This document shows positions 12,214 through 22,748 of a DNA stretch of 64,000 nt, piece after piece; positions within the stretch are counted from its first letter, which is position 1, and each line of letters starts with the position of its first letter. Where the stretch lies: positions 62,001 to 126,000 of the forward strand of contig VUYV01000332.1 in the NCBI GenBank assembly GCA_008711295.1, in the 5' to 3' direction. Both the position numbers and the translations under genes were made by a program. Below the pieces are notes generated by a model. That model was not told the DNA's origin. It saw only the letters and a list, made by a program, of their open reading frames with translations, and did no database searches. The stretch is from Anarhynchus alexandrinus (lineage: Eukaryota; Chordata; Aves; Charadriiformes; Charadriidae).

Positions 12214-13291
12214 CCTGGGCAGGGACACCTCCCACTAGACCAGGTCACTCAAAGCCCCATCCAGCCTGGCCTTGAGCACCTCCAAAATGACCAATGACTT
12301 TAATAAGAGTATGATAACGCGTGGGCCTGTGATAAGATCAGGGTTAGCATCCACAGCAGTGACGCAGAGTCACAGACTGCAAAGGTAAAAATAGAAATTG
12401 TAAAGTCCCACAGTCAAGGAGGAAGTTTGTCAGCCACTAGTTAGGATGGTGGCAGGAAATAAAAAAAAAATCAAATAGGTTAAAAAGAGCAACCAGTATT
12501 ATTTTTGCACATGTACCTATAGCTCAAGATTTTCTGCTGTGCAAAACTTTCCCTTTGATGCCGTACTTTCATAGAGCTTATTATGGTTTCTTGATTCTCA
12601 GGCCGCATCTTTGTTGGTTTTAGCCCTGGCACAAGACAGTGAGGGCTGAGGTTTGCTCGTATCTTCACAGCTGGCTGCAGTCAGCACACCAGCAAACCCT
12701 TCCAGGGCCACCTGGAGTCTGCTCCGCTCTTAACCAGGCATGCAGTTTGGCTTTTTTTTTTCCCTGCAGTAGCTTTGGGAATCGGGTTGGCAGGGTAGCT
12801 GAGCACTTCAGCGTCGCACTAAGTTCTGTGGAAACTCTGGGACTAGTTTTATGGCTTCCTGGCTCTTCTGGGCTTGTGGAACAACACGCAGGAGGTGGGA
12901 AATGTTTAAATACCTAGACAAAAAAACAGCATAGCAATATTCATGAACAACAGTTCATTTGTGGTTGTTGCCATTTTGACACAGAAAACAGAGAAAATAA
13001 TGTCAAAAATTCTCAGGATTCAACAATCTTTGATTTGTGAAAGAATGAAAAATGCCACATGGTTTATTTAATAATCAAATCCCCATTAGTAAACATATCT
13101 TTATGTAGCTTTGACATAAACTGCGTCATATGCGTTGGCAGCAGTGATCGGAAGATGGAAAAAATATTCTGAACCTTCAGAATGAACATTGGGATAAAAA
13201 TGAAGGTCTCACTACACCTTTCAACATGAGGAGATGTTATAAGCAGACTTTTGTGCATAACATTGTGTTTGTTTTCTTCTCCTCTCATTAG

Positions 13292-13476
13292 GTCACAGAT
13301 GTAGGTGTAAAACAGTTACTCACTGATAAAAGTAGAAGTCTTTTCTATGAGATACTCTGTGCTCTGGCTAGCCCGAAACGTGAGGACACACGAGGGTATA
13401 GCCTGCTTGCGGAGGTGACTGAGAAGTTTGCTTTTTCCCTGTTGACTGGGGTAATGTGTGGATCGCCAGGGGAAAG
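13292..13476 (+). CDS. ADGRV1: ADGRV1 exon: GAIN domain helical part
   Basis: This 185-bp exon lies between a tctcattag acceptor and a gttagt donor. It begins in phase 0 and leaves two bases (ag) for a split arginine codon. It encodes residues 597-657. The stretch SRSLFYEILCALASPKRE and the following AEVTEKFAFSLLTGVMCGSP are the family-typical GAIN subdomain A helices. The first dozen residues (VTDVGVKQLLTD) are the least conserved part compared with the mammalian protein as I recall it. Confidence 0.95.
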
Positions 13477-14679
13477 GTTAGTAAACTTGAATTTATAATG
13501 CATTTTGGGTGTATGTGACAACTTACCAATATAGTCAAAGTTCAAATGACATTTTTAGAAAAGGGACTTATCTATCATCTAGTATGTTACCTATATGAAA
13601 ACTTGTTCCACTCTGTCACAATCTTATATTGGCACTATAAGCTGGTGGCACAAATAACTGGTACACTGACACGGGGTGGCTGTGGGAATAGGAGTCAGGA
13701 GATCTGGGACGTATTAATTCACCTTTAGCTTAAATACTGCCTGGAAAAGGATTCATTAAACCCTACTAAGAAAATAACATGTAATTGTATGATGCAGAGC
13801 TATGTTCTAAGGCTTAGACGACAAAATTTCTAATGGTATTTTGTAATTTCTGTGTCCTTGATTTTCCTCACTCGAACATTATTTGAAAAATTTTAAAAGC
13901 AACTCATAGTTTTTACATGTAGTTTCAAATTGCTAGTTTTGTCTGCAGATGCGTAATACCCTGTGGTCAGGCTATTGGGCAGGGGAAATGGGTGACTGCA
14001 GAAATAGTTGACACTCTTTTATGAGACGGATGGTTTTAAACAGTGGGTTTCTCCCACTATGAATCTATTAAACAAATGGTAGTTGAATTTAGAAAACAAA
14101 AAACAAACAAACCTGCTTTTCTCTCAGAAAATCAGCATGGTTTAGATTCTGATCTCAACTTCTTTTGAAGATGTAGCTTTTCTTGCCATTTCCTAAGTTG
14201 TAGGGGGTATGTATGAAGCCCATCTCAGCCAAAAGACAGCAAATGGCATAAATATCAGGAGTACCCTGAACAGTGTCCAGAACTTGAAAGTTCAAATTTT
14301 TTATTCCAAGTTTTTTTGCATCATCTGTTGGGAATACAAAGTAAAGATTGTCCATTTTAATGCCTCTCCTTCTTGTAGACTCATCTCTACGTCAAGTTAT
14401 AAAGATGAGTATTATGATAACCGAGTTTACCATGGAGGAGTTTTGGTTCCAGATCATAGTGAGCAAAACCCAGAGGGGAAATGGCAAAGCTGAAGGACAT
14501 AATAATTCAGACCCTCTTTTTTTCACAGAAACCGAAGCTCTCTGTCTATTAAATGTCATAAAACCTAAAACCAATGGACTGATAAAGTATTAATTACCAA
14601 TACATTTCAGAGTCATTCTGTGAAGAACAGCAAAAGCTCAGTTCCACTTACCAGCCCTATTGGTTTTCCATTTCAACAG
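13477..14679 (+). other. ADGRV1: ADGRV1 intron, featureless
   Basis: This is intronic between phase-matched exons. A short stretch near 13675-13715 (ggagtcaggagatctgggac) weakly recalls MIR/CORE SINE sequence. Open frames at 14155-14593 show no family resemblance. Confidence 0.75.
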
Positions 14680-14929
14680 AGGTAAAAATATCCTTGACAG
14701 CTGCCCGTACATTGCGATAATGGCTCACAACTGGTTTCCTCAGCAAATCAATGGACACAGATTTGATGGAAAAGATGGGGATTCTATTCAAGTACCTGAA
14801 CATTTACTAGAGGTCTCTGTTGCATTATCGCCTCCTCCAGAAGAGAACTGTGAATCTGTACAGTTCACAGAATACAGCAGTCAGCAGTGGTTCCTTACTG
14901 GAGATAAAGAACTTGCCCTGAAGAATAAG
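14680..14929 (+). CDS. ADGRV1: ADGRV1 exon: GAIN domain
   Basis: This 250-bp exon starts after a tttcaacag acceptor; its first base completes the split arginine codon, and it ends in phase 0. It encodes residues 659-741, including NILDSCPYIAIMAHNWFPQQ, the INGHRFDGKDGDSIQVPE strand and QFTEYSSQQWF near the end. The donor is AAG/gtttga, a weak GT donor. It is followed by the shortest intron in the window (176 bp). Confidence 0.95.
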
Positions 14930-15105
14930 GTTTGAAGATAATGCAGTTTGTTTTTTAAAGAAATTAGTTTAATTTAGATATTGCTCAAAACATATTAAAT
15001 GTATTTAAAATAATGTGAACTCTTTTGTGTGTGTTTCATTAAAATGAGCCCTGACTGTTGAATTTTAACGTTAAACTTCTTGTTACATCGTACGTGTCGT
15101 TTCAG

Positions 15106-15245
15106 GTTTTTTCTATGAGTTTAAAGGGTCGGAGTTCACAGCCTTTGAAAGATAACAATGAAGTCATTTATCGGATTTATGCTACAGGAAGTCGGATTGT
15201 TCCGCAGAAGTCCTTATGTCTTCTCTGGAATCAAGCTGCTGAAAG
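15106..15245 (+). CDS. ADGRV1: ADGRV1 exon: GAIN subdomain B
   Basis: This 140-bp exon lies between a cgtttcag acceptor and an AAAG/gttgtt donor. It starts in phase 0 and leaves two bases (ag) of a split serine codon. It encodes residues 742-787: VFSMSLKGRSSQPL, NNEVIYRIYATGSRIVPQ and CLLWNQAAE. The last motif immediately precedes the tryptophan-containing start of the GPS region in the next exon. Confidence 0.95.
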
Positions 15246-17000
15246 GTTGTTTTATTAATCTGTTTAGTTTTCTAGTTTCTGCTGTGAACCTGTGTGTTTG
15301 CCTAAGATGTGATAACTCTGATTAGATCATTTGCAAGTATGAAATTGATCTGTTTCCTCTCTGTCATTTTTCCCTTAATTTTTCTGGCCTTCATACCAGC
15401 ACATAAAACTTTCCGTATAATAAAATGTGTAGTTACTCTAGCTCAGACATTTCTCCGACTTGTACTCATGGCTTTTTTCACCAAGATACAGTTTAGGTTC
15501 TGTAACGGTGTGTTAGGCAATGCTGATAGGCCATGAATCCCAGAACTGCATCACTGCGTTAATATTAATGACTTTGTACTCTTTACCATTGTTATCAGAC
15601 AACACCTGAAGTCCGTTCTTACAGAAGTAAAGAATTATACCTGCATCTCTGGTATTGCTTCAAGTCACTGGCTCAGAATGTTCCCAGTTTGCTAATATCC
15701 ACTCTTTTCTTTGGGTCTGTGAAAGACACTGTGTCAGTGAACACAAAAAAAAACCCCAAAACCTGTTAAGGGGCACACTAGGGATTTATCTAGACCAGTA
15801 TCCTGTCTCCAGTAGTGGCTAAAAGTAAATGCGCAGGGAAGAGTAAGATCAGGACAAGCATCAATAGTAGTTCCCCTAATGCTGTACTCTCCAGTCTCTC
15901 TATGAGCTGAATCTGATTTTGTCTATTTCCTACCCCAAATGATTTGTCTACCACACACTTGTCTCGTCGCTCCTTGCACCGTCCAGAATTTTAGCACGTC
16001 TTTTGACAATGATCACATTGTGGCTATTAATTTTTTGACAGAAAAGCCATCTCCTGTTGTTTTTGTTGTTGTTTTTGTTTTTTTAACATTACTGCTAGTA
16101 GCTTAAGTTGGTGTGTCCTGGTTTTTAGAAGAAACGGTGAACTGCTGATCATTTTCCATTCTTTTTGCTACTCATACCATTGCAAAACATGGAATAAATT
16201 TTCTTTATGGGTTCTTCAATGCCCCATTATTTGATTAGCATGTGTCTCTCCCATTCCCACAGTATAAATGAACTTGGAGAAATTTCATTAGACTGACTTG
16301 ATTATATCAGTCTGTCACAGTTATAAACTATTTCTCTTCAGAAAGAATATGCAGCAGAATTTACCTGTATGCTCTCCTTTTATCTAGACACTATATCACA
16401 GAGCAGATGCGATTTCCACCAGAAATGGCTTAGGATGTCACCTGTAGTATACTTGTTCAAAATCAGTTCAGCAATACAGAAATAAAAGTGGGAGGTGTCC
16501 CTGCCCCCGGCAGGGGGGTTGGAACTAGATGATCTTTAAGGTCCTTTCCAACCTAAACCATGCTACAATTTGATGATTCTATGAAAACAAAACATGAATT
16601 TTAGTTTCAAAACAAAAAGTAGCAGTATAAAATGAAGTGTTGTCCATAATGGGGTAAGGTATTGTGCAAGTTAAGTAACAAACTATGTGAAAAGTCAGAC
16701 AGACCTGTAAATCTTGCAGAAGTTTTGAAAACGTGGCCACAAAAATTCTCTAGTGGAAAAAGATCTTAATTACATATATTTAATTTTTTTAATCATAAAA
16801 GTAAAAAAAAATCTATAAACAATATTTTAATTTAATGTAAATGTGCTAGTCTGGGAACTGCACCTGAACGATTACGCAAAACACCTATGCAGTAGCTTAG
16901 AAAACTTGTTATTTCGGAGGTACAATAACAGTTTTCAAGCCTGCCTACCATGTAAATTGCACAACTCCACTTCCAACTTTGTGAATCTTTTGTTTTGCAG
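15246..17000 (+). other. ADGRV1: ADGRV1 intron with one CR1 tail
   Basis: This is intronic between the exons ending at 15245 and starting at 17001. The only identified element is the CR1 end at 16488-16585. The open frame that begins at 16843 is partly intronic; only its part from 17001 is exon. Confidence 0.82.
16488..16585 (+). repeat. CR1 LINE 3' end, plus strand
   Basis: This shows the CR1 tail: gtgggaggtgtccctgcc, ggttggaactagatgatctt, aaggtcctttccaacctaaa and a degraded attctatga terminus. It is 5' truncated to about 98 bp. Being well conserved, it looks younger than the copy at 4.5 kb. Confidence 0.92.
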
Positions 17001-17161
17001 CTGGCTGTCTGATAGCGGGTTCTGCAAAGTGGTTGATGACTCCTCAGACTACGTGGAATGCTCTTGTTCTCATATGTCCATTTATGCTGTTTATGCCCAA
17101 ACAGACAACTTGTCTTCATATAATGAGGCTTTTTTCTCTTCTGGATTCATCTCCATTTCAG
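17001..17161 (+). CDS. ADGRV1: ADGRV1 exon: GPS cleavage site, tethered agonist and start of TM1
   Basis: This 161-bp exon follows a ttttgcag acceptor and ends before a gtcagt donor. The first base completes the split serine; it then encodes [11 protein letters not shown] and residues to 841, leaving one base of a split glycine. The GPS consensus is intact: Cys796, Cys808 and Cys810, then His812-Met813-Ser814. Established knowledge of adhesion GPCRs predicts autoproteolysis between Met813 and Ser814 (17076/17077), leaving a tethered peptide starting [10 protein letters not shown]. The hydrophobic run [10 protein letters not shown] begins TM1. Nothing suggests loss of cleavage competence. Confidence 0.97.
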
Positions 17162-18888
17162 GTCAGTTGATTTAAGACTGTTTTCTCATTAATAACAACG
17201 GATGACCAGTAAGACTGATTTTTAGCAATTTAAGTGGCGTTCTGGATCTGCTCCTTGTAAGGCTCATGACTTCTATGCCAGATCATCACTGTATGAGTGA
17301 AAAAAACAGTGCAAGCAGCTAAATCCCCCATTTATCCGCCCCCGCCCTCAGCAAACTCCCCTAACAGACTAGGCTCCTGAATTGTTTTAAAACCTCGGCC
17401 ATAAAAAAGAAGATAAAGAAAGAGAAGAAAAAAAGAAAAGAGCAGAATTTTTTTTAGCAGATAAAAATAAGCAGATTTTAAAATACAGTTAAGCTTCTAA
17501 CTTAGGTTGTACTAGTGAAAGTAAAATAAAAAGACAAATTATAATAAACAAATGCAATTACTGGTTTATGGGGAAAAAAAAGTTAATTGATGAGACAAAT
17601 ATGGCATAGAATGCAAAATACTATAGGAACTGAAGGAAAACGCATTACAAAGTAAGCCAGTATGCTGTAGAAACTGAAGCTAAGAGAAATATTTGACTGA
17701 ACTGGAAGCAATAAAGACTTACATACCCTTGTTCAGCACTAGTTGTTTACCGTAGTCATGTGTCGTAAGAACGTGTGTTACCAATTAGAGCAGTTTAGCC
17801 TTTTCAAGGGTTTGCCTTGAATATAACTGCAATGCCTTTCAGCTTCTTCGGCTGGTTGAAGGTGTTTTCTTACATGATTATATATATTTACATCTAGTGA
17901 TTAACAAGTAAATTTAAGATCTATAAGGATATTAATTGTTTCTCGAACATCTCCACCTAGGTGTGAAGAATTAAAAAAAAAAAAAAAGCACAGTAGAGTG
18001 AAATAGAATATTATTATTTCCGAAGTGTTCTTAGTTAAATAGTTGTATAAATATCACTAACTAATTTTCAAAAGGTTTAGAAATAATTTTTTCTGCAATG
18101 ATTTATTTTATCTTACAAATACTTGTAGTTGAGCAACCAGTCTGTCTCAAGAAGGGATAAAAGATCCCTGAAGTATCCAAATTCCTGCCCTTCCTGGGGT
18201 GTGGAAGTAGAGAAACAACTAACTCTACGTGACTTTTAGCAGCATTTTCCGTAGTGGCTCAGCTTTCTCAGGGTCCTTCTTCCCGGAACTACTTACTGAT
18301 AGGTAAGGGGCCCTTCCCATTTCTCTTCTGTTCATGTTCACAATGAATTAGTGAAAGGAAAAGCGGTGTTATTTTTTCTGACCACTGCTATAATAGATTT
18401 CTACGCTGAACACAGATGAAATGGGACGCTGCCGTTTGGAAGGTTATAGCTATCTGCCAAAGTAATGCTACCCAGCTGGAGGAAATTTTTTATTTATTTG
18501 TTTCTGAAAGCAGTTTTGGGTGCAATAATATGAACACTGAAGAGTTACCTTGGCTTTATGTTTAACTGTTATGAAAATTATCCATATCAGGAAGAAATAA
18601 ATAAAAAAAAAACTTTGCAAAAATTACTTGTTTACATTATGCAAATATTTTATCTCCTAAGCCTATGAAAAAGTTAAAGACATGTTAGTACTTCAGTAAT
18701 AAATTCATGAATGACCCCAGTGCGAACCAAAGTGAACATATTCTCTCTGCAAGGTTTAGGGGTTTTGGTTTTTTTTTGGTTTTTAGTGATCTGCACCTTC
18801 AAGACATCCATCATTGTTGTTCTTATCTAGCATAGTTTATTAGCCCAAGCTTTACTTTTTTTTTTCTTGTTTTTTTTTGTCTGTGTAG
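17162..18888 (+). other. ADGRV1: ADGRV1 intron, featureless
   Basis: This is intronic by phase between the GPS exon and the TM1/TM2 exon. It contains a purine-rich run (about 17402-17445), an A-run near 17973-17988 and T-rich tracts before the acceptor at 18888. No gene or transposable element is recognised. Confidence 0.8.
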
Positions 18889-18989
18889 GTTTCACTTTGG
18901 CTATTATCTCCCACCTCTTCTGCACCAGGTGTGCAATGTTTGCAGCTAAACTTCTCACCCACATGATGGTTGCTTGTTTGGGCACTCAG
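18889..18989 (+). CDS. ADGRV1: ADGRV1 exon: TM1 and start of TM2
   Basis: This 101-bp exon follows a T-rich tract and a ctgtgtag acceptor and ends at a CAG/gtaaga donor. Two bases complete the split glycine; 33 further codons end in phase 0. It encodes [15 protein letters not shown] (rest of TM1 and the short first intracellular loop), then [19 protein letters not shown] (start of TM2). The next exon should continue TM2, but I found no such sequence in the remaining 45 kb. Confidence 0.95.
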
Positions 18990-20867
18990 GTAAGACGAAA
19001 GGCTGAAGTGTCCAGGTTTAAATTCAGTAAGAATAGTTCTGTGTAGTTACACAGAAAGCTAGTGTGTTCCAGGGACCTGTGAAGTGCATGGTTACTGGTG
19101 CTCAGGTGTGCAGACTTAACGTGGGACACACAGCTCGTAACACAGGTAAGGACTTGCATGTGGTAACGCGTCAAGATTGTACAAAACAGCGTTACTGAGA
19201 GCTTTGCACTGCATTTTACAGTATAATGGCAGATTTTGCAAAAGCTTCTTCTTTTCCTTTGCAGCGAACGTTGGATTTTCTGCGTTCCCAGAATTGTTTG
19301 ATATTTTGCGTATAATGGAACTGTCCTTATCCATGTTGTGCTCACTCTATCTCCAATGCTTTTCCATTTATTTGGCAATATGTTGCATTTCCAGTACAGA
19401 GAAGCTTTTTTATTTTTACAGTGAGTTTCTTTTTCATATGTTTTTAGAGGGTCATTTTCATAAGTATCTATACCTTAGGTGAAGAGTTGAGGCCTAACTG
19501 CATGTTCAAAGCTCTCAAAACCCCCAAAATAAGTCATATGTTAAATAGTATCCCAAATCAGAACTTGTTGCACTTTGAGGCATTATTTGCGTGACCCGCC
19601 TTGGTTCTCAGTTTCGGTCTAGTTTATTTTGTAAGATATCTTTATCATCCTAAGAATTACTCAGGTGCAGTAGTAGTTAGTGAATTTATTTATTTCTGAA
19701 GATACCATGAACATGATTTCCCTGATTTACTGAATTTCTGAATGTCAAAGAATGTATAGTCAGAGCAGGTACAGCGATGGGAAACACTCCACTTGCACAG
19801 CACATTCAATTGAAATTCAGTGTTCGCTAATGTAGTCTAAGTCAACTTATCTCCAAAATATGTATGGAAGAACCTAAACAAAGGCATTTTTAAAGCTCGA
19901 CCTAAATGGGAACTAAAATTAAAAGTTGTTGCATTTTCCCTTAAATGCGGCTTTATGTAAATGTTATGAACGTCTCACTTTTAAATTTTAATATACCGAT
20001 GTGCAAGCGTATTTTCAGCAGCGTGCCTAGCAGTTCTTCCAGCTTTCAAGCAGTGACTCTATTGTAACCTGGTAGGTTTCTTCCCAAGGTCGGGCAGGAG
20101 CATGGGCACGGGCATGGCTGGAGACCAGCCCAGGTGGGGACTAAGTGCCCGGGGCTGGGTTGAGTGAGAGCTGCTCCTCCTTGGAGCGCAGCCCCCTGGG
20201 GACTGGTCAGAGCCGTTAAGGTATATGAGTGCACTCAATGCCCTGACATAAAGGCAGCTCCTCTCGTTTCTATGTTGGACCCCACTAAGCATTTTAAGCA
20301 CGAAGGGAGTGTTTTAAAGTCTTTGTTTTTCAAACTTCCTCCTCCTAAGTAGAATAAATTTTGAGAAAACTACATATAAAGAAAATCTGTCTGAAAGGCA
20401 TGTACTTCATGGGTGGAGGAAAAAGGGATGTTAAGGCAGGAAAAGATCACAGAAGGTAACCGATTACGATAGAAAGGGTTTTCTGCTAAGGTATAAGAGC
20501 ATGAAAATGCCATTATTGCCTTTCCTTCTTCATGTACGACGGTAACGCTGAGAAGTCAGGTGTCTCTGGCTACTGCAATACTGCGCTCGGTTCTAGCTGG
20601 TGAAAGACTTTGAAAGTATGAAAGTTAATTTCAGCTTGGGCCCACAGGCATTTCTGTGTGCTGGCTGCTTTTTTGTTTAAATATACCGCATTTAAAGTTG
20701 TATATGAAATACTGATCTATGCAGAATAATTCTTGAGAACCTTTCCATGTGGTATGTAAACATAGTAATTTAGTGTAACTACAGAGATGCTATTTAGAAC
20801 AGTTCTAAGTCCTTTTGTTATTCATCCTCAACCCCTAAAATCCATGGCTCTCCTGATCCCTTTTCCT
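18990..20867 (+). other. Intronic stretch, with a GC-rich patch at 20.07-20.25 kb
   Basis: No gene or known repeat is recognised. A locally GC-rich patch (about 20070-20250, with cgggcaggagcatgggcacg and cccggggctgggttgagtga) contrasts with its AT-rich surroundings; open frames on both strands there have no family resemblance. Confidence 0.6.
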
Positions 20868-22747
20868 CTTGCCTTGCAATTGTTCTGCAAGTTTAGAACA
20901 AAACTTTCGAAAGAGGATTTTAGCAGGGCAACTGCTTATCCAGTTATCTGGCTTGGAGAGGAAGCAGAGACAGCTTGGCAGCAGCTGTTGACGAAAAGAA
21001 AGTGACTTTAAGGCAGAACGAAAAGAGAAGGGGTGTGTTTGACAAGAGTGAACTGGAATACTGCGCTAGCTGTTCTGAACAGCTGAAGGGAAATCTTCAC
21101 ACAGTTACTTGTGTTGTGATGTGTTGGCATATGCTCTGCCTAGAGAGAACTAGCCTGATTAGGAAGCCCAAGTTTAACAGAAGAAGACTCTAAATAGAAG
21201 GTGTTTGTACAGCGATACCCACCTACAAGTATTTGGAGAGTATACGTATAATTAGACATTTACAATACATTTAAAAGTTTGGTGGTTTTGCTGACCAATG
21301 ACTCTGTATGAGAGGACTTAAGACAGTTTTAGCTGAGAACTTACTACGTGAAAATCGGCACTTAATAAATCCTAGTTTAAATGAAAGGAAACTGTTAGTA
21401 CTTTGCATTTATATCTGGTAATATTTAGGCAGTAGTAGACACTGGATTTGTGCCTATTAGATCTCAAAGCACTCCAGAGAATGAAGGAAGCTGGTGTTTC
21501 TGTGTGCAGCTAGATTTTTACCAGACAAAAAAAAACCTAAGAAGCTTTTCAGTTTAGCTCCCCTGTTTTATACGTACTTGAATAATTAGTTTTCCTTTAA
21601 TATCTGCACTGGACGTTTATTAGGCTTGTAGGATTTTTTTTTTAAATTGCTACCAGTGCAGTAATTACTGTTATCTGTAGATGGCAGTCAAACCTTTTCA
21701 GCACATTGCTCAGAAATTTGGTCTTCCAAGGCTGTGCCTGCTTTGTGGTTGCTCACAGTAATTCGTTACTCTGTCCGTGATGGGGAATGCTGATTCACAA
21801 TGTTCGACCTTCATTTCGTTCTCAGCGTGTGTAGAGCTTCCCGTGTTAATGGAGCATTTGTAAAGCATTCAAGAATGGATGTTTCGCCAAGCGTTTGGTG
21901 AAACTCAATGGGAAGACGTGGAAGGCTAGATATTTCTAAAGCATTTTTTATTCCTTTCCTTTCTGATATTTACTCAAAGAATCATGCTGTCTCCAACAAA
22001 CATTATTTCTTGAATCATTAGTTAGTCATAGTATTTTGTTTGTTTAACCTGCATGTTATAAGTTCATGCAACAATACGTTAAATGCACAAGGGAAAAAAA
22101 TTACTGGGCTGAGATGTTCAGCTTTGGGGTAAATTTAGGTGAAAATTTGTGTATTTGAAAAATTATAAAAATATTATAAATAAAATTTGAAAAAGTATAA
22201 TGAGAGCATCCTTCACAGTGTCTCAATACAGCCATACTAATCAATAAAATTCTGTTTTTCAAAAAACTATAAGCCTAGATTATGATCTTAATAGGAACAA
22301 TTGCTTATGGCTCCCATGCTTTGCCTGGGAATTCCTGGGCAGAAGTACATGAATAAGCCCTTGTGCACGTATACGCAGCTCGAGGCATCTTGTCCACGTT
22401 CAATTTCAGCGCGGATGCATGGACCGTTTCTACAGCAGATGCCGAGTATTGCAAATGACATGAACGTGTGCGAAGTTCCCCATTTAGTTTTTCGTGTGTG
22501 CACTGCTGAGCTGCTCTGTATATGCGCAGTAGCTGTTTCTCTGCTGTGTTTGAACACTCCCAATTTGTTTACCGCAATAACTGTGTGCAAATGGCCTGCT
22601 ATTCTTCTGGACTCTAACGCAAAATTAAAGTCTAATGGTCAAATAGAAAAAAAGACACGGAGGGAACAGTGTCATCCTGTTTTTGTTCAGCAGTAAGTTT
22701 ATATTTTCTAATTTAACCAGTCCTCAAGCTACAGTAGCACTTAACGT
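20868..22747 (+). repeat. Direct tandem duplication, copy 1 (1880 bp)
   Basis: This 1880-bp unit starts cttgccttgcaattgttctg and ends tacagtagcacttaacgt, and is repeated from 22749 with an offset of 1881. I count about 15 differences by eye (roughly 0.8 %), mostly transitions plus two 1-bp indels in short runs. The unit itself shows no gene or known transposon; its open frames (for example 22301-22696 and its antisense) appear in both copies simply because the DNA is repeated. Confidence 0.95.
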
Positions 22748-22748
22748 N
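22748..22748. other. Single-N assembly join between duplicated units
   Basis: One ambiguous base lies exactly between the two copies. Single Ns elsewhere in this window (51538, 58945) mark places where bases are visibly missing, so this N is probably a join and not a miscalled base. Confidence 0.8.

Larger units (their letters stand above)
11705..12283 (-). repeat. CR1 LINE 3' end, minus strand, split by a solo LTR
   Basis: Two halves of one CR1 tail are separated by the LTR at 11772-12213. The left half (11705-11771) reads on the minus strand as the terminal block with ggttggaactatgtgag and caaggtcccttccaacccaa; the right half (12214-12283) carries cagggacacctcccactag, agaccagg and gccttgagcacctcca on the plus strand. 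Joining the flanks restores the normal CR1 order with one cctgg, which proves that the LTR is a later insertion. The element begins 31 bp downstream of the ADGRV1 donor at 11673/11674. Confidence 0.92.
11674..13291 (+). other. ADGRV1: ADGRV1 intron with nested CR1 and solo LTR
   Basis: This is intronic between phase-matched exons at 11266-11673 and 13292-13476. Its first 610 bp are almost entirely transposable element (CR1 split by an LTR). The rest shows nothing I can identify. Confidence 0.85.
1813..18989 (+). other. ADGRV1: ADGRV1 gene body, ten-exon 3' segment (partial gene)
   Basis: This is the span of ten exons that together encode an 875-residue internal piece of ADGRV1, a giant adhesion GPCR. 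The order seen is four Calx-beta repeats (about residues 11-137, 141-282, 283-412 and 413-545 of the fragment), the GAIN domain (about 551-823), the GPS site at 812-814, TM1 at about 832-855 and the start of TM2. All splice junctions are GT-AG, every junction phase agrees, and the joined frame has no stop. Known role of the family: the ectodomain forms ankle links between stereocilia and periciliary links in photoreceptors with usherin and whirlin, and loss causes Usher syndrome type 2C in people. The gene is incomplete at both ends in this window: the upstream Calx-beta array, the remaining TM helices and the C-tail are absent. Identification rests on recalled family sequence, not on a search. 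Confidence 0.95.

Noticed and set aside
13675..13715. Possible MIR head (ggagtcaggagatctgggac)
   Set aside because: The match is too short and isolated to call a repeat by eye.
19177..19482. Frame just after the last exon as a candidate for the next TM2/TM3 exon
   Set aside because: The translation has hydrophobic runs but lacks the family landmarks expected after GTQ, and its splice phases were not supported.
22301..22696. 131-codon frame present twice (also 24182-24577) as a possible duplicated gene
   Set aside because: The repetition is due to the 1880-bp DNA duplication. The frame has an overlapping antisense frame, no known motif, and the copies differ at sites with no sign of codon-aware constraint.
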